Under the pieces are notes generated by a model that saw only the letters and a program-made list of their open reading frames with translations, ran no database searches and had not been told where the DNA came from. A stretch of DNA of 64,000 nucleotides from Sphingobacterium detergens (GTDB lineage Bacteria; Bacteroidota; Bacteroidia; Sphingobacteriales; Sphingobacteriaceae): positions 1,850,400 to 1,914,399 of the forward strand of contig NZ_RAPY01000001.1 in assembly GCF_003610355.1 (NCBI RefSeq). The letters are read 5' to 3'. Of the stretch, positions 46,974 through 56,919 are shown in pieces. Position numbers and translations under genes: made by a program. How positions within the stretch are numbered: the stretch's first letter is position 1; the number at the start of each line of letters is the position of its first letter.

Positions 46974-47558
46974 TTAAAAAAATAGATTTTTTGACAATCC
47001 CAATCCCACAGTTGAGCCATTGATTCCTGTAATCACTTCGTGATCATTTGGAATAACAGCATCCTTGCCATGCTTCTTCTTGTAAGAGAGCTCCGCGACT
47101 TTTGCTTTCAAAGCCCAGCCTTTTCCGAGGTCAATACCCACCAACGGATACACTCTGAACAGGAAACCATTGTAGCTTCCATCCACCATGCCTCCGGATG
47201 CATTAACAACATGCTGGTCACCCCAGATGTAATGTGCATCCACTTGACCGATCAACATAAAATGTTCTCCTAACGGCCATGTGTTGCTGTAGAATGGACC
47301 AACTTCATGGGAATGATCCGTAAAGTCAAGCGCCTTCGTATAGGCATTGTTGAACCCATAATTTATCCCCACATTCATGTTGTCATTAAAAAAATAGCCT
47401 ACACCCACTGGTGCTGCACTAAATTGGTGTCCAGCGGTGGTTTCATGGTAATTGAGCGAACCATATAGCATGATTCCGCCTTTTTGAGCAGAAGCCGATT
47501 GTATCGAAAAGCATGCTATTGTCAGACAACATCCCAAAAATATTTTTAAATTTTTCAT
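46974..47558 (-). CDS. Outer-membrane beta-barrel protein inside the urease operon
   Basis: A 194-residue protein with a signal peptide (MKNLKIFLGCCLTIACFSIQ, then SASAQ). It has alternating hydrophobic strands (VGVGYFFNDNMNVGINYGF) and ends GLGLSKNLFF, a C-terminal aromatic typical of outer-membrane barrels. It contains many His in loops (YHETTAGHQ, DHSHEVG, GEHFML, AHYIWGDQHVV). It stands between ureC and ureE with 9 bases to ureE. A role as a pore or sensor for urea or nickel is a guess. A 19-bp inverted repeat lies just before it. Confidence 0.8.
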   Translation of the reverse strand: MKNLKIFLGCCLTIACFSIQSASAQKGGIMLYGSLNYHETTAGHQFSAAPVGVGYFFNDNMNVGINYGFNNAYTKALDFTDHSHEVGPFYSNTWPLGEHFMLIGQVDAHYIWGDQHVVNASGGMVDGSYNGFLFRVYPLVGIDLGKGWALKAKVAELSYKKKHGKDAVIPNDHEVITGINGSTVGLGLSKNLFF

Positions 47559-47582
47559 TGATATCTCGTTGTTTTTAAGGGC

Positions 47583-47653
47583 AATAAAGCGGTCATGAGC
47601 CTTCCTCTGCTCATTGATCATTAGCGCTACGTTTGGCTCATGACCGCTTTATT
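47583..47653. repeat. Perfect 19-bp inverted repeat between ureC and the outer-membrane protein gene
   Basis: Arms 47583-47601 and 47635-47653 are perfectly complementary, spacer 33 bases. It has a GC-rich core (GCGGTCATGAGCC) and only a weak T run, so it is not a standard terminator. A second hairpin, ATGGC-TGAT/ATCA-GCCAT, lies at 47673-47697. They may stabilise or separate the ureABC message from the accessory genes. Confidence 0.85.
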
Positions 47654-47714
47654 AATGTGTTTTTCATTTATAATGGCCTGATGCAAGATCAAGCCATGGT
47701 AGTCTCCATTCAGA

Positions 47715-49436
47715 TTAAAACAAGAAATACAACTGTCCTAAAGAAACGGTATCAATCGGCTGAGAACGCAAAATTTCTCCATCCAGACTTACTTCATAGT
47801 TCTCCGGATTAACGATAATTTCGGGTGTAGCATCGTTGTGGATCATATCTTTTTTGGAGATATTTCTACAGTTTTCTACAGGAAGCAAGCCTTTTGCTAA
47901 GCCATATTCCTCTTTAATGCCGTTTTCGAATGAAATTTTGGAAACAAAGTTGAAACAGGTATTATGAACAGCTTTTCCCAATCCGCCAAACATTGTACGT
48001 AAGATAATCGGTTGTGGTGTAGGAATGGATGCGTTTGCATCTCCCATTTTGGACGCGATGATCATACCACCTTTGATAATCATTTCCGGTTTAGCACCAA
48101 ACAAGGCTGGTCGCCAGATGACCATATCCGCGATTTTACCCGGTTCGATAGAACCTACGTATTTTGAGATACCATGTGCAATCGCTGGGTTGATTGTATA
48201 TTTTGCGACATAACGACGTGCACGGAAGTTATCGTTGTTTTTTCCTTCGTCTTCAGGTAGCGGACCTACTTGTTTTCTCATTTTGTCCGCTGTCTGCCAA
48301 GTCCGTGTGATAACCTCACCCACACGACCCATTGCCTGCGAATCTGAGCTCATGATGCTGAATACACCACGATCTTGCAATACATCCTCAGCAGCGATTG
48401 TCTCCGGACGGATGCGTGAATCGGCAAAAGCCACATCCTCAGGTATCTCCTTGCTCAAGTGGTGACAAACCATCAACATATCCAAGTGCTCATCAATCGT
48501 ATTTTTTGTAAATGGACGTGTCGGATTTGTGGAAGCTGGCAATACATTTGGATACATTGCCGATTTGATAATATCCGGAGCGTGACCACCACCGGCACCT
48601 TCCGTATGGAAGGTATGGATTACACGACCGTTGATTGCCTGAATCGTATCTTCTAAGAAACCCGCTTCATTTAATGTATCGGTGTGAATAGCAACCTGTA
48701 CATCGTATTTATCAGCTACCGTTAATGCTCTATCAATTGTTGCGGGTGTTGCTCCCCAGTCTTCGTGAATTTTAACCCCCAAAGCTCCGGCTTCAATCTG
48801 TTCAACAATGGGTTGTTCAGTTCCCACATTTCCTTTTCCAAAGAAGCCAAAGTTCATCGGTAGATCTTCCACCGCTTGCATCATACGACGGATATTCCAT
48901 TTTCCTGGTGTTACGGTGGTTGCGTTTGTTCCGTCCGCTGGACCGGTACCACCCCCGATCATGGTGGTAATACCACTATATAAGGCTGTTTCGACCTGTG
49001 TAGGACTGATATAGTGAATATGGGTATCTATACCACCTGGTGTTAAGATATAGCCAGATCCGCCATGCACTTCGGTAGAAGCACCAATAATCATATTTGG
49101 CGTAATGTTATCCATTGTGTCCGGATTTCCAGCACGGCCGACACCGACAATCTTACCATCCTTTATACCGATATCACCTTTCACAATTCCCCAGTGATCA
49201 ATCACGATAGCATCTGTGATCACCATGTCCAAGGTACCTTCATCACGTGTGTGAACCGAAGATTGACACATACCGTCACGCACGGTCTTACCACCACCAA
49301 ATTTTGCTTCATCGCCATAATAAGCGTAGTCCTTTTCAACTTCGATAATGATATCGGTATCGCCTAAACGGATTTTATCGCCACTTGTCGGACCAAAGAT
49401 GGCGCTATAATTTACTTTGTTAACTTTTAAACTCAT
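47715..49436 (-). CDS. ureC: Urease subunit alpha
   Basis: Catalytic subunit with the dinickel centre that hydrolyses urea to ammonia and carbamate. 573 residues. Metal ligands are visible in [12 protein letters not shown], the carbamylated Lys in [12 protein letters not shown] (near 220), HTDTLNE and [15 protein letters not shown]. The mobile flap is [20 protein letters not shown] (near 320; Cys and His are the key residues), and the Asp ligand lies in [13 protein letters not shown]. Overlaps ureB by 4 bases. Confidence 0.98.
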   Translation of the reverse strand: MSLKVNKVNYSAIFGPTSGDKIRLGDTDIIIEVEKDYAYYGDEAKFGGGKTVRDGMCQSSVHTRDEGTLDMVITDAIVIDHWGIVKGDIGIKDGKIVGVGRAGNPDTMDNITPNMIIGASTEVHGGSGYILTPGGIDTHIHYISPTQVETALYSGITTMIGGGTGPADGTNATTVTPGKWNIRRMMQAVEDLPMNFGFFGKGNVGTEQPIVEQIEAGALGVKIHEDWGATPATIDRALTVADKYDVQVAIHTDTLNEAGFLEDTIQAINGRVIHTFHTEGAGGGHAPDIIKSAMYPNVLPASTNPTRPFTKNTIDEHLDMLMVCHHLSKEIPEDVAFADSRIRPETIAAEDVLQDRGVFSIMSSDSQAMGRVGEVITRTWQTADKMRKQVGPLPEDEGKNNDNFRARRYVAKYTINPAIAHGISKYVGSIEPGKIADMVIWRPALFGAKPEMIIKGGMIIASKMGDANASIPTPQPIILRTMFGGLGKAVHNTCFNFVSKISFENGIKEEYGLAKGLLPVENCRNISKKDMIHNDATPEIIVNPENYEVSLDGEILRSQPIDTVSLGQLYFLF

Positions 49437-49825
49437 GATACTTTGTTTTTAAAGCCTTGTTCTTTCACTTTTTTCATTGCATTTTCTTTCGCGACTTCGG
49501 TTTCGGTATCACCGTTTACCAAGTCGTTATGCCCGTAGATTCTTCTGGCACCTGCATAAGGAACCAATTCTATATCTTTGGATTCCCCCGGCTCAAAACG
49601 CACCGCTGTACTCGCGATAATATTCAATCGCTTGCCAAAAGCTTTTGCACGGTCAAATTCCATCATCTTGTTCACTTCAAAGAAGTGAAAATGTGAACCT
49701 ACCTGAATTGGTCTGTCTCCTGTGTTTGTTACGGTAATCGTCGTAACTTCTCTACCTTCATTACAGATGACATGGCCATCCGCTATAAAAAATTCTCCTG
49801 GAATCATAAATTCTATTTTTAACAA
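49433..49825 (-). CDS. ureB: Urease subunit beta
   Basis: A 130-residue structural subunit. Family markers are [31 protein letters not shown] (near 30-49) and the tail GHNDLVNG. Starts on the base after the ureA frame ends and overlaps ureC by ATGA. It is a separate chain, unlike the fused ureAB of Helicobacter. Confidence 0.97.
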   Translation of the reverse strand: MLKIEFMIPGEFFIADGHVICNEGREVTTITVTNTGDRPIQVGSHFHFFEVNKMMEFDRAKAFGKRLNIIASTAVRFEPGESKDIELVPYAGARRIYGHNDLVNGDTETEVAKENAMKKVKEQGFKNKVS

Positions 49826-50128
49826 TTATCGAATGGGATTATGAACGGTCACCAATTTGGTACCATCCGGAAAAGTCGCCTCAATCTGCACGTCGTGAAT
49901 CATTTCAGGTACACCTTCCATGACATCCTCACGTGTCAATAATGTCGCGCCATACTGCATTAAATCAGCCACAGTACGGCCATCACGTGCAGCTTCCAGA
50001 AGCTCACTACTGATCAATGCAATAGACTCCGGATAATTTAGTTTAAGTCCTCTAGCTCTACGTTTTTTCGCTAGTTCACCGGCAAGATGAAGCAATAGCT
50101 TCTCTGTCTCTCTAGGTAATAAATGCAT
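49826..50128 (-). CDS. ureA: Urease subunit gamma
   Basis: A 100-residue structural subunit beginning [20 protein letters not shown], with [20 protein letters not shown] and the C-terminal [20 protein letters not shown], all standard for UreA. First gene of ureABC; the upstream 160 bases hold no gene, but two CATAGC copies at 50229 and 50247, 18 bases apart. Confidence 0.97.
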   Translation of the reverse strand: MHLLPRETEKLLLHLAGELAKKRRARGLKLNYPESIALISSELLEAARDGRTVADLMQYGATLLTREDVMEGVPEMIHDVQIEATFPDGTKLVTVHNPIR

Positions 50129-50287
50129 ATAAAATATTATTTAAATTGTTGTTATTTCAGTCGAAAACAAGTCAGTACAAACCCTGACGACTTTAAAAAA
50201 TCGTTCAAAAAACCTGATAGACGAAGCCCATAGCAAATGCTTACGGCATAGCGTTTCAGTTCTCAGCGTTGTAAGAAAAGGAAAGGA

Positions 50288-50698
50288 TTATCCCTGAAAT
50301 GGGATCTTTAAACTTTGGAAAAGAATGTATTTTGGTGGTAGGACCAATCGATCCATGTAAGGTGTTCTGTTATTCCGCATGTTGAGACATACAGGATAGC
50401 AAAATATAAAAAGACAAATATACAATACAGTCCAACCGAGGAGCTTACTCCATTCATCTTTTAAGTCGACCTGTTCACTGACATCATAAAGGTCATGATC
50501 GTGTACAGCGGCAACTACATTTTCCCGTTCGGGTTGATCAGCACCTTTGTCAATTTGTTTATGGGTGCTGGACAAACCGAGAGAGGTACCCGAGGAATTA
50601 TGAATTTTAAGCTGTTCAGAAATAGTCATTCCTTTCAGGAGCAGGACGCTCAAAAGAAAAACTAAAAAAACTAAACTATGCTTAATCATTGTATTCAC
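50288..50698 (-). CDS. Small membrane protein of unknown function (KIPF tail)
   Basis: I do not recognise this 136-residue protein. It has an N-terminal signal or membrane segment (about 6-24), a polar, acidic and His-containing middle (VVAAVHDHDLYDVSEQ), a membrane helix (about 88-108) and a tail ending YILFQSLKIPFQG. The tail resembles that of the unknown protein at 58648-59046 (FLLFEQIKIPF). It sits between the TonB-dependent receptor and ureA. ATG 50689 is an alternative start. Confidence 0.65.
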   Translation of the reverse strand: MNTMIKHSLVFLVFLLSVLLLKGMTISEQLKIHNSSGTSLGLSSTHKQIDKGADQPERENVVAAVHDHDLYDVSEQVDLKDEWSKLLGWTVLYICLFIFCYPVCLNMRNNRTPYMDRLVLPPKYILFQSLKIPFQG

Positions 50699-50812
50699 AA
50701 TCCTATTATTTGTTGTTCAAATTTACAACCAAAGCAGGCCACTTCACTAGTACAAATCTTGAATTAAATAGTCTAAATTTGTCGAAAAACCTGCTTTGAT
50801 TGTTTTTTTTAA

Positions 50813-53251
50813 TTAAAATGAATAACCAATTGAAACCATAATGTTTCTTGGTGCCCCTGCGAAGGCACGTGTATAGTCAAATCCCCCTAAAAAATAGTAT
50901 TTATCAAATACATTGTTTAGGTTAAGCGCCATTTTCATGGCACCGATATGATAATAAGCCGCCGCATTAACTGTCGTATAAGAAGGCCATTGTCCCCAAA
51001 GGGCATTTCCTTCGCTATCCTTCCCAATGCTATTGTCCATGCGTTTGCTATCAACATAATAAACACCAGCACCAAAGCCTAGTCCTTTTAAGGAAGTATT
51101 GGAGAATACATATTTTAACCAGGCGCTGGCCATATTTTTAGGTGCTCCCGGTAGTGCCTGCCCGACTTCAGAAGCAACAGAAGAGGCCTTCACTTCGGTA
51201 TGGTTAAAAGTATAATTTGCCATCACCTGGAATTCTTTGGTCAGCTGCCCGCGGACATCCAACTCCACTCCCCGCGACAATGCTTTTCCAGATTGTCTAT
51301 ACTCCGGTAATCCCGAGTCATTGATTGTTCCAGTCGCAATCAGCATATTTCTACGCTCGATCTGAAATAAGGAAAGATCCATTTGTAGCTGATCCTTAAA
51401 AAACCCCGTTTTCAGCCCTGTTTCAATTTGAAAACTGCGTTCAGCTTCAAAAGGCTTATCTGCACCATAGTCTTTATAGTTCTGGATAAAATTAGCGCCT
51501 ACCGGTACAAAACCCTGCGAGTAGCTTGCGAAGTAATTAATCTGCTTGTTGATTCCATAGGTCAGACCGAAACGGGGCAACAAAGCATTTTGTGTAGCAT
51601 GGAAGCGATCCTGTCCATCAATAGTTTCCGAAGAATAATGTTCATGCCTCAACCCCACAATTAATTTCAGACGGTCCGCGATACTGATCTGATCCTGTAT
51701 GTATTTACCGGTCGTTTTATAGGGACTCAAAAAAGGATAAGCGACCTGTGTACGCCAAACGTAGTTGGTCAGATCGTGTGTGGTATAGGTCGGGTTGTTC
51801 AGGTCAAAAGTCAATGGCACCACTTTGCCATCCACTGTTTGCTGTCTGGCTTCCCGTAACTGATTTTCTTTGTCACCACGATACTGTGCGAAGTCGATCC
51901 CCGCAACGATATGGTGGTCAATTTTATCTCCTAGCAAATCCCATTTGATATATCCGACGACGTTGTCGGTATAATCACGGCCATGACGGTCAAAGAAACG
52001 CATATTCATGATGGTGTTATGTGGAGCATCCGCAAAAGTATTTAGCGTACGGTGTTCGTTGACATCTTCCTGATAGATGGATTTCATATAGCTCAGGTTC
52101 AGGCTCACATTTTCTGCCAGCCGTTGCGCCAATCGTCCACTAAATGAAAAAGTCTTGGAATTATAGAAATCAGAAGGCTGACTTAACGTAAACGAACGTG
52201 GCAGAGCATAAAAGTTATTCTCCTTTATCCCCATTCCCCGATCCAGATAACCGTTGAATTGATTGTATACCACATCGATGTCCACGGTTGTCCCTGCAGC
52301 GGGCTTAAATGTAAATGAAGGTGCCAGCATCATCCGTTTTTGACGATTCACATCGCGAAAGGTTTTGGTATCTTCATAGCCTGCATTAAAGCGATAGAGA
52401 ATTCGTTTTGCACTATCCAATGGACCACCCAGATCTACTGTGGTGCGCATCGTTTCAAAACTTCCGGCAGCAAAACTGACATGACCTTTAAAATCTTCCA
52501 AAGGCTTTTTCGTCGTCATATTGATGGTACCACCGGGTACAATGTCGCCAAATAGAGAAGCTCCAGGGCCTTTCAGCACCTCAAGGTTTTCGAGATTGAT
52601 TGTTAATGGGGAATTATAATAACTATTGCCGTAACCATAGCCCGAACGTAGACCGTTCACCAAACGGACTCCAGTTTCATAACCGCTTTTAAAACCACGG
52701 ATCACCACATCATCATAAGATGAAGCCTCAGTGACACCTGCAAGGTCCTGCACCAGTGCACCTGTTGTAAATGCTTGTTTATCTTCGATAAATTCCTTAC
52801 TCAGTACAGCCACAGATTGTGGTAGGTCTTTCAGCTTTCCAGCGAACTTACCGCCCAACTCCATGTTGTTGGTCAAATAGGAATTATTGCGACGGCCGGT
52901 AACCAATACTTCATCCAAGGTCCGCCCTCCCTCTTCCATCATGAGTCGAATTCCTTTTTTCGGATTCCATGTAGTCTCATCAATAAGAATAAGTTGTGAT
53001 TTATAGCCGATCGCTTCGGCACGTAATTGTACCGGAAAGGTTGTCGCTGTAGTAAAAGCAAATTCGCCATTCGTGGCAGTACTGATCTTTTGTCCTTGGT
53101 TTTCAAGTGTCAAAGTCACTCCTGGAATTGGATTTCCGTTTTCATCCTGTATCTTCCCAAAAATCAAAAAGCTCTGTTGGGCGTAAACAGCCACTGGTGT
53201 GACAGCACTTGCCAATAATGCGAAAGCGAGTGCTTTCATTGTGTTTTTCAT
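50813..53251 (-). CDS. TonB-dependent siderophore-type receptor
   Basis: About 812 residues. Signal peptide (MKNTMKALAFALLASAVTPV, then AVYAQ), a carboxypeptidase regulatory-like domain (about 25-110), a TonB-box region (LDEVLVTGR), a plug (with RNNSYLTNNMELGG and LKGPGASLFGDIVPGGTINM) and a 22-strand barrel ending NIMVSIGYSF. It belongs to the FhuA/FpvA-like siderophore receptor group. Its place beside a FecCD-type importer, hypAB and urease suggests it carries a nickel chelate, as known for some Helicobacter receptors; iron cannot be excluded. Start 53251 is chosen for the signal peptide. Confidence 0.92.
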   Translation of the reverse strand: MKNTMKALAFALLASAVTPVAVYAQQSFLIFGKIQDENGNPIPGVTLTLENQGQKISTATNGEFAFTTATTFPVQLRAEAIGYKSQLILIDETTWNPKKGIRLMMEEGGRTLDEVLVTGRRNNSYLTNNMELGGKFAGKLKDLPQSVAVLSKEFIEDKQAFTTGALVQDLAGVTEASSYDDVVIRGFKSGYETGVRLVNGLRSGYGYGNSYYNSPLTINLENLEVLKGPGASLFGDIVPGGTINMTTKKPLEDFKGHVSFAAGSFETMRTTVDLGGPLDSAKRILYRFNAGYEDTKTFRDVNRQKRMMLAPSFTFKPAAGTTVDIDVVYNQFNGYLDRGMGIKENNFYALPRSFTLSQPSDFYNSKTFSFSGRLAQRLAENVSLNLSYMKSIYQEDVNEHRTLNTFADAPHNTIMNMRFFDRHGRDYTDNVVGYIKWDLLGDKIDHHIVAGIDFAQYRGDKENQLREARQQTVDGKVVPLTFDLNNPTYTTHDLTNYVWRTQVAYPFLSPYKTTGKYIQDQISIADRLKLIVGLRHEHYSSETIDGQDRFHATQNALLPRFGLTYGINKQINYFASYSQGFVPVGANFIQNYKDYGADKPFEAERSFQIETGLKTGFFKDQLQMDLSLFQIERRNMLIATGTINDSGLPEYRQSGKALSRGVELDVRGQLTKEFQVMANYTFNHTEVKASSVASEVGQALPGAPKNMASAWLKYVFSNTSLKGLGFGAGVYYVDSKRMDNSIGKDSEGNALWGQWPSYTTVNAAAYYHIGAMKMALNLNNVFDKYYFLGGFDYTRAFAGAPRNIMVSIGYSF

Positions 53252-53268
53252 CTGTATTTTTTCATTAG

Positions 53269-53349
53269 CCAGATGGCACATACCCTGTTTAAAACTCACC
53301 TACGATGATCTTATTGAAATAAGATGCTAAACAGGGACAGTTCCTCTGG
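53269..53349 (-). promoter_or_regulatory. Nested hairpin element before the TonB-dependent receptor gene
   Basis: Three nested stems: CCAGA/TCTGG (53345-53349 with 53269-53273), CCCTGTTTA/TAAACAGGG (53328-53336 with 53283-53291) and ATCTTATT/AATAAGAT (53318-53325 with 53308-53315). The single-stranded bulges include GGAACTGT and GTATGTGCC in mRNA sense. The element ends 17 bases before ATG 53251, as expected for a structure controlling translation. It does not match a riboswitch class I know. Confidence 0.6.
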
Positions 53350-53428
53350 AATTATTTTTTATCTTCTATTGCTGATTTATTTTATTTCTTGCATTCAGCT
53401 CGAATTCACATCACAAAACTGAATAGCC

Positions 53429-54010
53429 TTATTTCGACAATTCCAGTTCCGCCGAACATTTCAGTTTAATGGATTGCCCCAGCAGTAGTTCCATGTGAAT
53501 TGTCGGAAAGCCCGACTCATCGCAGAATTCTTTGAGACAGAATCCTTGTTTTAACCAGAATTCATGGGCTCCCTCCAAAAAAGGATGGGTGTGTAAGTAA
53601 AGTCTTTCGACCGCTTTCTCCTTGGCCACCTTTGTCAATTGGCGGAAAAGTGCTGTTCCAAGTCCAGAACGACGGTAATCGGGGTCGACAAAAAGACGCG
53701 CGACCTCGACAGTCTTCCTGGCATCTAAATCCAGATGCGGAAAACGATAGTCATAAGCGAGCATACCGATCACACCGACCAGTTTTCCGCTCATGTCTCT
53801 TGCCTGTAGAAATGTTCCAGCTTGTTCATCCAGATACAGCTGTTTAAAGTCCAGCAAATCTCTGGGAATCTTTTGCGGGTCAAGCATGGGAAACAGCTGT
53901 TTCCGAAATTCAATAACATAAGGTAACACCGTTTCCAGATCCTGAACAGTGACTGTACTTATTGCGATATTTATGATTGAATCTGTCCTTTGCATGCCTA
54001 TTTTATTCAT
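53429..54010 (-). CDS. GNAT-family N-acetyltransferase
   Basis: A 193-residue acetyl-CoA-dependent acyltransferase. The acetyl-CoA loop is in VARLFVDPDYRRSGLGTALFRQLTK (residues about 103-127, R/Q-x-x-G-x-G/A pattern), followed by LYLHTHPFLEGAHEFWLKQGF. Substrate unknown. It lies between the ABC ATPase and the TonB-dependent receptor genes; it may modify a metal chelator, but this is conjecture. ATG 53995 is an alternative start. Confidence 0.85.
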   Translation of the reverse strand: MNKIGMQRTDSIINIAISTVTVQDLETVLPYVIEFRKQLFPMLDPQKIPRDLLDFKQLYLDEQAGTFLQARDMSGKLVGVIGMLAYDYRFPHLDLDARKTVEVARLFVDPDYRRSGLGTALFRQLTKVAKEKAVERLYLHTHPFLEGAHEFWLKQGFCLKEFCDESGFPTIHMELLLGQSIKLKCSAELELSK

Positions 54011-54080
54011 ACTATTTTCGTTTTTTGCGTCCGTACCGCCACTAGGATCTATTACCTTGTTCGCACATGGTTTACAGCCT

Positions 54081-54908
54081 TTATAGCTTATTATTTACGC
54101 CTTCCAGTTCAAGGGATTTTATCGAAGCCCAGTCATGTGCATGAAGCATGGGTGCAAACATCCATTTCCCTTGGTTGTCCAAACTGATCAATGGCAACTC
54201 ATAGGTCTGTTCCAATACTTTCCGAACCTGCTCTCTGTTCATCCCCTGTAGATCCACCAGTGTATTGTCCTGCATCAAATAAAAGTGGTCGCCAAAAAGA
54301 TAGGCCATATTGGGGTCGTGCATAACACAGAGCACCGTTGTACCCTCCTTGACCAGTTCTTTGGCGGTCTGCAAAACGGCAATCTGATAGTTCAGGTCAA
54401 GATGGTTTGTCGGTTCATCCAAAAGCAACAGATCAGGCTGTTGCACCAATACCCGACAAAGCAAGACCAGCTGCCGCTCTCCTCCTGAAAGGGAAGTATA
54501 TGATTTATGCTTTAAATGTGCGAGATTAAATTTCTCCAGAATTGTATCCACAGCCTCAAAATCTTCACGGCGCGGTGAAAAGCGGGAGAATGATGCACGT
54601 CCTGTTAAAATAACATCCGCCACCTTAAAAGGGAAAGTTGTCTGATGAAACTGGTTTAAGAAACCCAGTTTAAGCGCATTTGATTTGCCTACCTTCCAGT
54701 TTCTACGTTCCGTTTCACCGATCAATACCGATCCCTGATAATGTTTCTCCAATCCGGCAATAACATTGAACAAGGTCGACTTACCGCTACCGTTCCGGCC
54801 TAGAATAACCGAAAGCTTTCCTTCCGGAAAGGACACATTGACATCCCGCAAAATAGTATCCTTACCATAGGCAAAAGATAGGTTTTTGATATGGATGGAT
54901 TTGCTCAT
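54081..54908 (-). CDS. ABC transporter ATPase, FecE/BtuD type
   Basis: A 275-residue ATPase for a metal-chelate importer. Walker A GRNGSGKST near residue 38, signature LSGGERQLVLLCR near residue 140, Walker B LLLLDEPTNHLD and the switch His in CVMHDPNMAYLF. It overlaps the permease gene by 4 bases. The type is that of siderophore, haem and cobalamin importers, also used for nickel. Confidence 0.93.
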   Translation of the reverse strand: MSKSIHIKNLSFAYGKDTILRDVNVSFPEGKLSVILGRNGSGKSTLFNVIAGLEKHYQGSVLIGETERRNWKVGKSNALKLGFLNQFHQTTFPFKVADVILTGRASFSRFSPRREDFEAVDTILEKFNLAHLKHKSYTSLSGGERQLVLLCRVLVQQPDLLLLDEPTNHLDLNYQIAVLQTAKELVKEGTTVLCVMHDPNMAYLFGDHFYLMQDNTLVDLQGMNREQVRKVLEQTYELPLISLDNQGKWMFAPMLHAHDWASIKSLELEGVNNKL

Positions 54909-55921
54909 GAGTTCCAGTTAATTTCGTTCCGGCGCATCAGGTAGATAAAGAGTGGAGCGCCAATAATCATTGTAAATACCCCTATCGGAATTTCGAAAGG
55001 CATGACTGCACGTGAAAAATCGTCAATCAATAACAGGAATGTCCCACCGATACTGATATTCGCCCATACAACGATATTATTGTTGGGGCCAAAAATCATA
55101 CGGCTGATATGTGGAACAATGAGTCCAAATAAGCTGATCACACCTACCGCAGCAACAGCTGATGCGGTGATCATGGTCGCAACCCCGATCATCACGAATT
55201 TCAGGAGTTTTGGATTCACCCCCACAGCAATTGCTTCCTGATCTCCCAATGCCAACAAATTCAATTTCCAACGCAATAAGATCAATATGATCAATCCGAT
55301 CACTATCGGTAAAAAGGCGGTATGCACTTTTGACCAGGAGGCGGTATGGAGATTTCCCATCGTCCACTGCACAATTGCCTGTAATTTATAAGGGTCACTG
55401 ATATATTGTAACAGGGTAAGCATCGCCGTAAATACCCCTGAAATAACCATTCCTGCCAAAACCATCCCAATGATGGATGTTTTTAAACCGGCATTGGATA
55501 CAAAGTAAGTCAAGGCCACAGCACAGACACCAAAAAGAAATGCCGAAACATTGACGGACAAAAGTGGAAACAGCATGGCTAAGGCAGCACCGAAAGCAGC
55601 ACCGGAAGATATTCCCAACGTAAATGGGTCTACTATAGGGTTTCGAAAAATCGCTTGTAAGGTCCCTCCAGATGAGGCAAGAGCGGCACCGACCATAAAG
55701 GTCAATAAAATTCGCGGCAAACGTACTTGCCACAAAATGGTATCCATGCTGCCCATCAATACCGTCGTATCATTTCCTTTATAAAGCCCTAATTCCAATC
55801 CGATACGCTGGCAGAGTTCAATAAAACCAATATGCTGACTTGAGCCGATCAATAATGAAAGCAGGAGCAGCACTAATGGCAATATCACCAACAATAAAAG
55901 CTTTTTTAATTGAAGTATCAT
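54905..55921 (-). CDS. ABC transporter permease, FecCD/BtuC type
   Basis: A 338-residue inner-membrane permease with about ten helices. Family marks are RLPRILLTFMVGAALASSGGTLQ (two Arg, then GAALA, near 70-92), NPIVDPFTLGISSGAAFGA, and the C-terminal GLIVPHISRMIFG near residue 275, which contacts the ATPase. It overlaps the ATPase and binding protein genes by 4 bases each. It should import the chelate or metal arriving through the TonB receptor. Confidence 0.94.
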   Translation of the reverse strand: MILQLKKLLLLVILPLVLLLLSLLIGSSQHIGFIELCQRIGLELGLYKGNDTTVLMGSMDTILWQVRLPRILLTFMVGAALASSGGTLQAIFRNPIVDPFTLGISSGAAFGAALAMLFPLLSVNVSAFLFGVCAVALTYFVSNAGLKTSIIGMVLAGMVISGVFTAMLTLLQYISDPYKLQAIVQWTMGNLHTASWSKVHTAFLPIVIGLIILILLRWKLNLLALGDQEAIAVGVNPKLLKFVMIGVATMITASAVAAVGVISLFGLIVPHISRMIFGPNNNIVVWANISIGGTFLLLIDDFSRAVMPFEIPIGVFTMIIGAPLFIYLMRRNEINWNS

Positions 55922-56919
55922 TGCAGAAGCCCCGCTTTACCGTATAATTTTTCAAAAGCCATTGTCATATCCTGATCGAGTTGCTCCTTGGTATAACTCG
56001 GGAAACACCAATGCCGCACCTGTTTGGCAAAGAGCATAAATTTCACGGTATGTGGATCAAAAGGAAAGGACGGTGACATCACAAATACCTGTTTATTTTT
56101 TACGGCAGGCAGTGCGGCCAATTCTTTCAAATTATAAACATCAGAACTTTTGGAATTCCATAGAATCATGAGATCGGGATTCCACTTGTAGATCGTTTCA
56201 GCCCCTACATTTGGTGCTTCCATTTCTAAGGGACAGGCATTTGCCGCCCCCGATAGGCGGATGGCCATATCGATGAGACTACCTCTTCCCGAGGTCGAAA
56301 GTACACGTCCTTTGGACCAGGCATAATAGACCTTCTTTTGCGGTTGATCGAGCGGAGCGGCCATCTTTTTGACCTCATCGCCGACAAATTTCACAATTTC
56401 CTCAGCTCGTGCTTTCTTGTCCAAAAGCGTTCCCATTCCGATCAATTCGTTAAAGATACTGGTTTCATCTTTCGATGAAAAAGTGAAGACGGGAATACCC
56501 AAATTTTCGAGCTGTGTGATATTGTCCTGATCGGTATTGAATGTCAGAACAAGATCGGGGTTCAGGCTTACGATGCTTTCTACATTGTTGGCCTGACCAC
56601 CAAAAGTTGGTGTAGCGATACTTTTCTGAACGATACGTGGGTCTAATTTCGATAAAAAAGCATAGGTATCTTCCATTTGATAGACTTGTTCAGGAATGCC
56701 GACCAATCGGTCACTGGCCTGTAGCATATAAACCTCATCCACAAGAGAGGGATACAGGACAACAACACGTTGGGCCGGTCGCTCCAATGCGATTTCCTTG
56801 CCGCGGCTATCCATGGCCTTCACCCCATTTTTACTTGCATTGGACTGTTGGTTTTGGCAGGCTTGTAAGCATACAAGCAAGACCAGTGGCAACAGCACTA
56901 TATATATTCTAATTTTCAT
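55918..56919 (-). CDS. Substrate-binding lipoprotein of the ABC importer
   Basis: A 333-residue periplasmic-binding protein of the FecB/BtuF type. The lipobox is LVCLQAC with Cys20 as lipid site. The body has two lobes with RVVVLYPSLVDEVYML and the helix of this class; FGGQANNVESIVSLNPDLVL follows. The metal or chelate it binds is not clear from sequence. The frame overlaps ureE2 by 11 bases. Its place after hypB and UreE-like genes makes nickel the leading idea. Confidence 0.9.
   Translation of the reverse strand: MKIRIYIVLLPLVLLVCLQACQNQQSNASKNGVKAMDSRGKEIALERPAQRVVVLYPSLVDEVYMLQASDRLVGIPEQVYQMEDTYAFLSKLDPRIVQKSIATPTFGGQANNVESIVSLNPDLVLTFNTDQDNITQLENLGIPVFTFSSKDETSIFNELIGMGTLLDKKARAEEIVKFVGDEVKKMAAPLDQPQKKVYYAWSKGRVLSTSGRGSLIDMAIRLSGAANACPLEMEAPNVGAETIYKWNPDLMILWNSKSSDVYNLKELAALPAVKNKQVFVMSPSFPFDPHTVKFMLFAKQVRHWCFPSYTKEQLDQDMTMAFEKLYGKAGLLQ

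Noticed and set aside
53269..53349. Known NiCo or cobalamin riboswitch
   Set aside because: The conserved motifs of those classes that I remember are not present, so only a new or degenerate element is possible.
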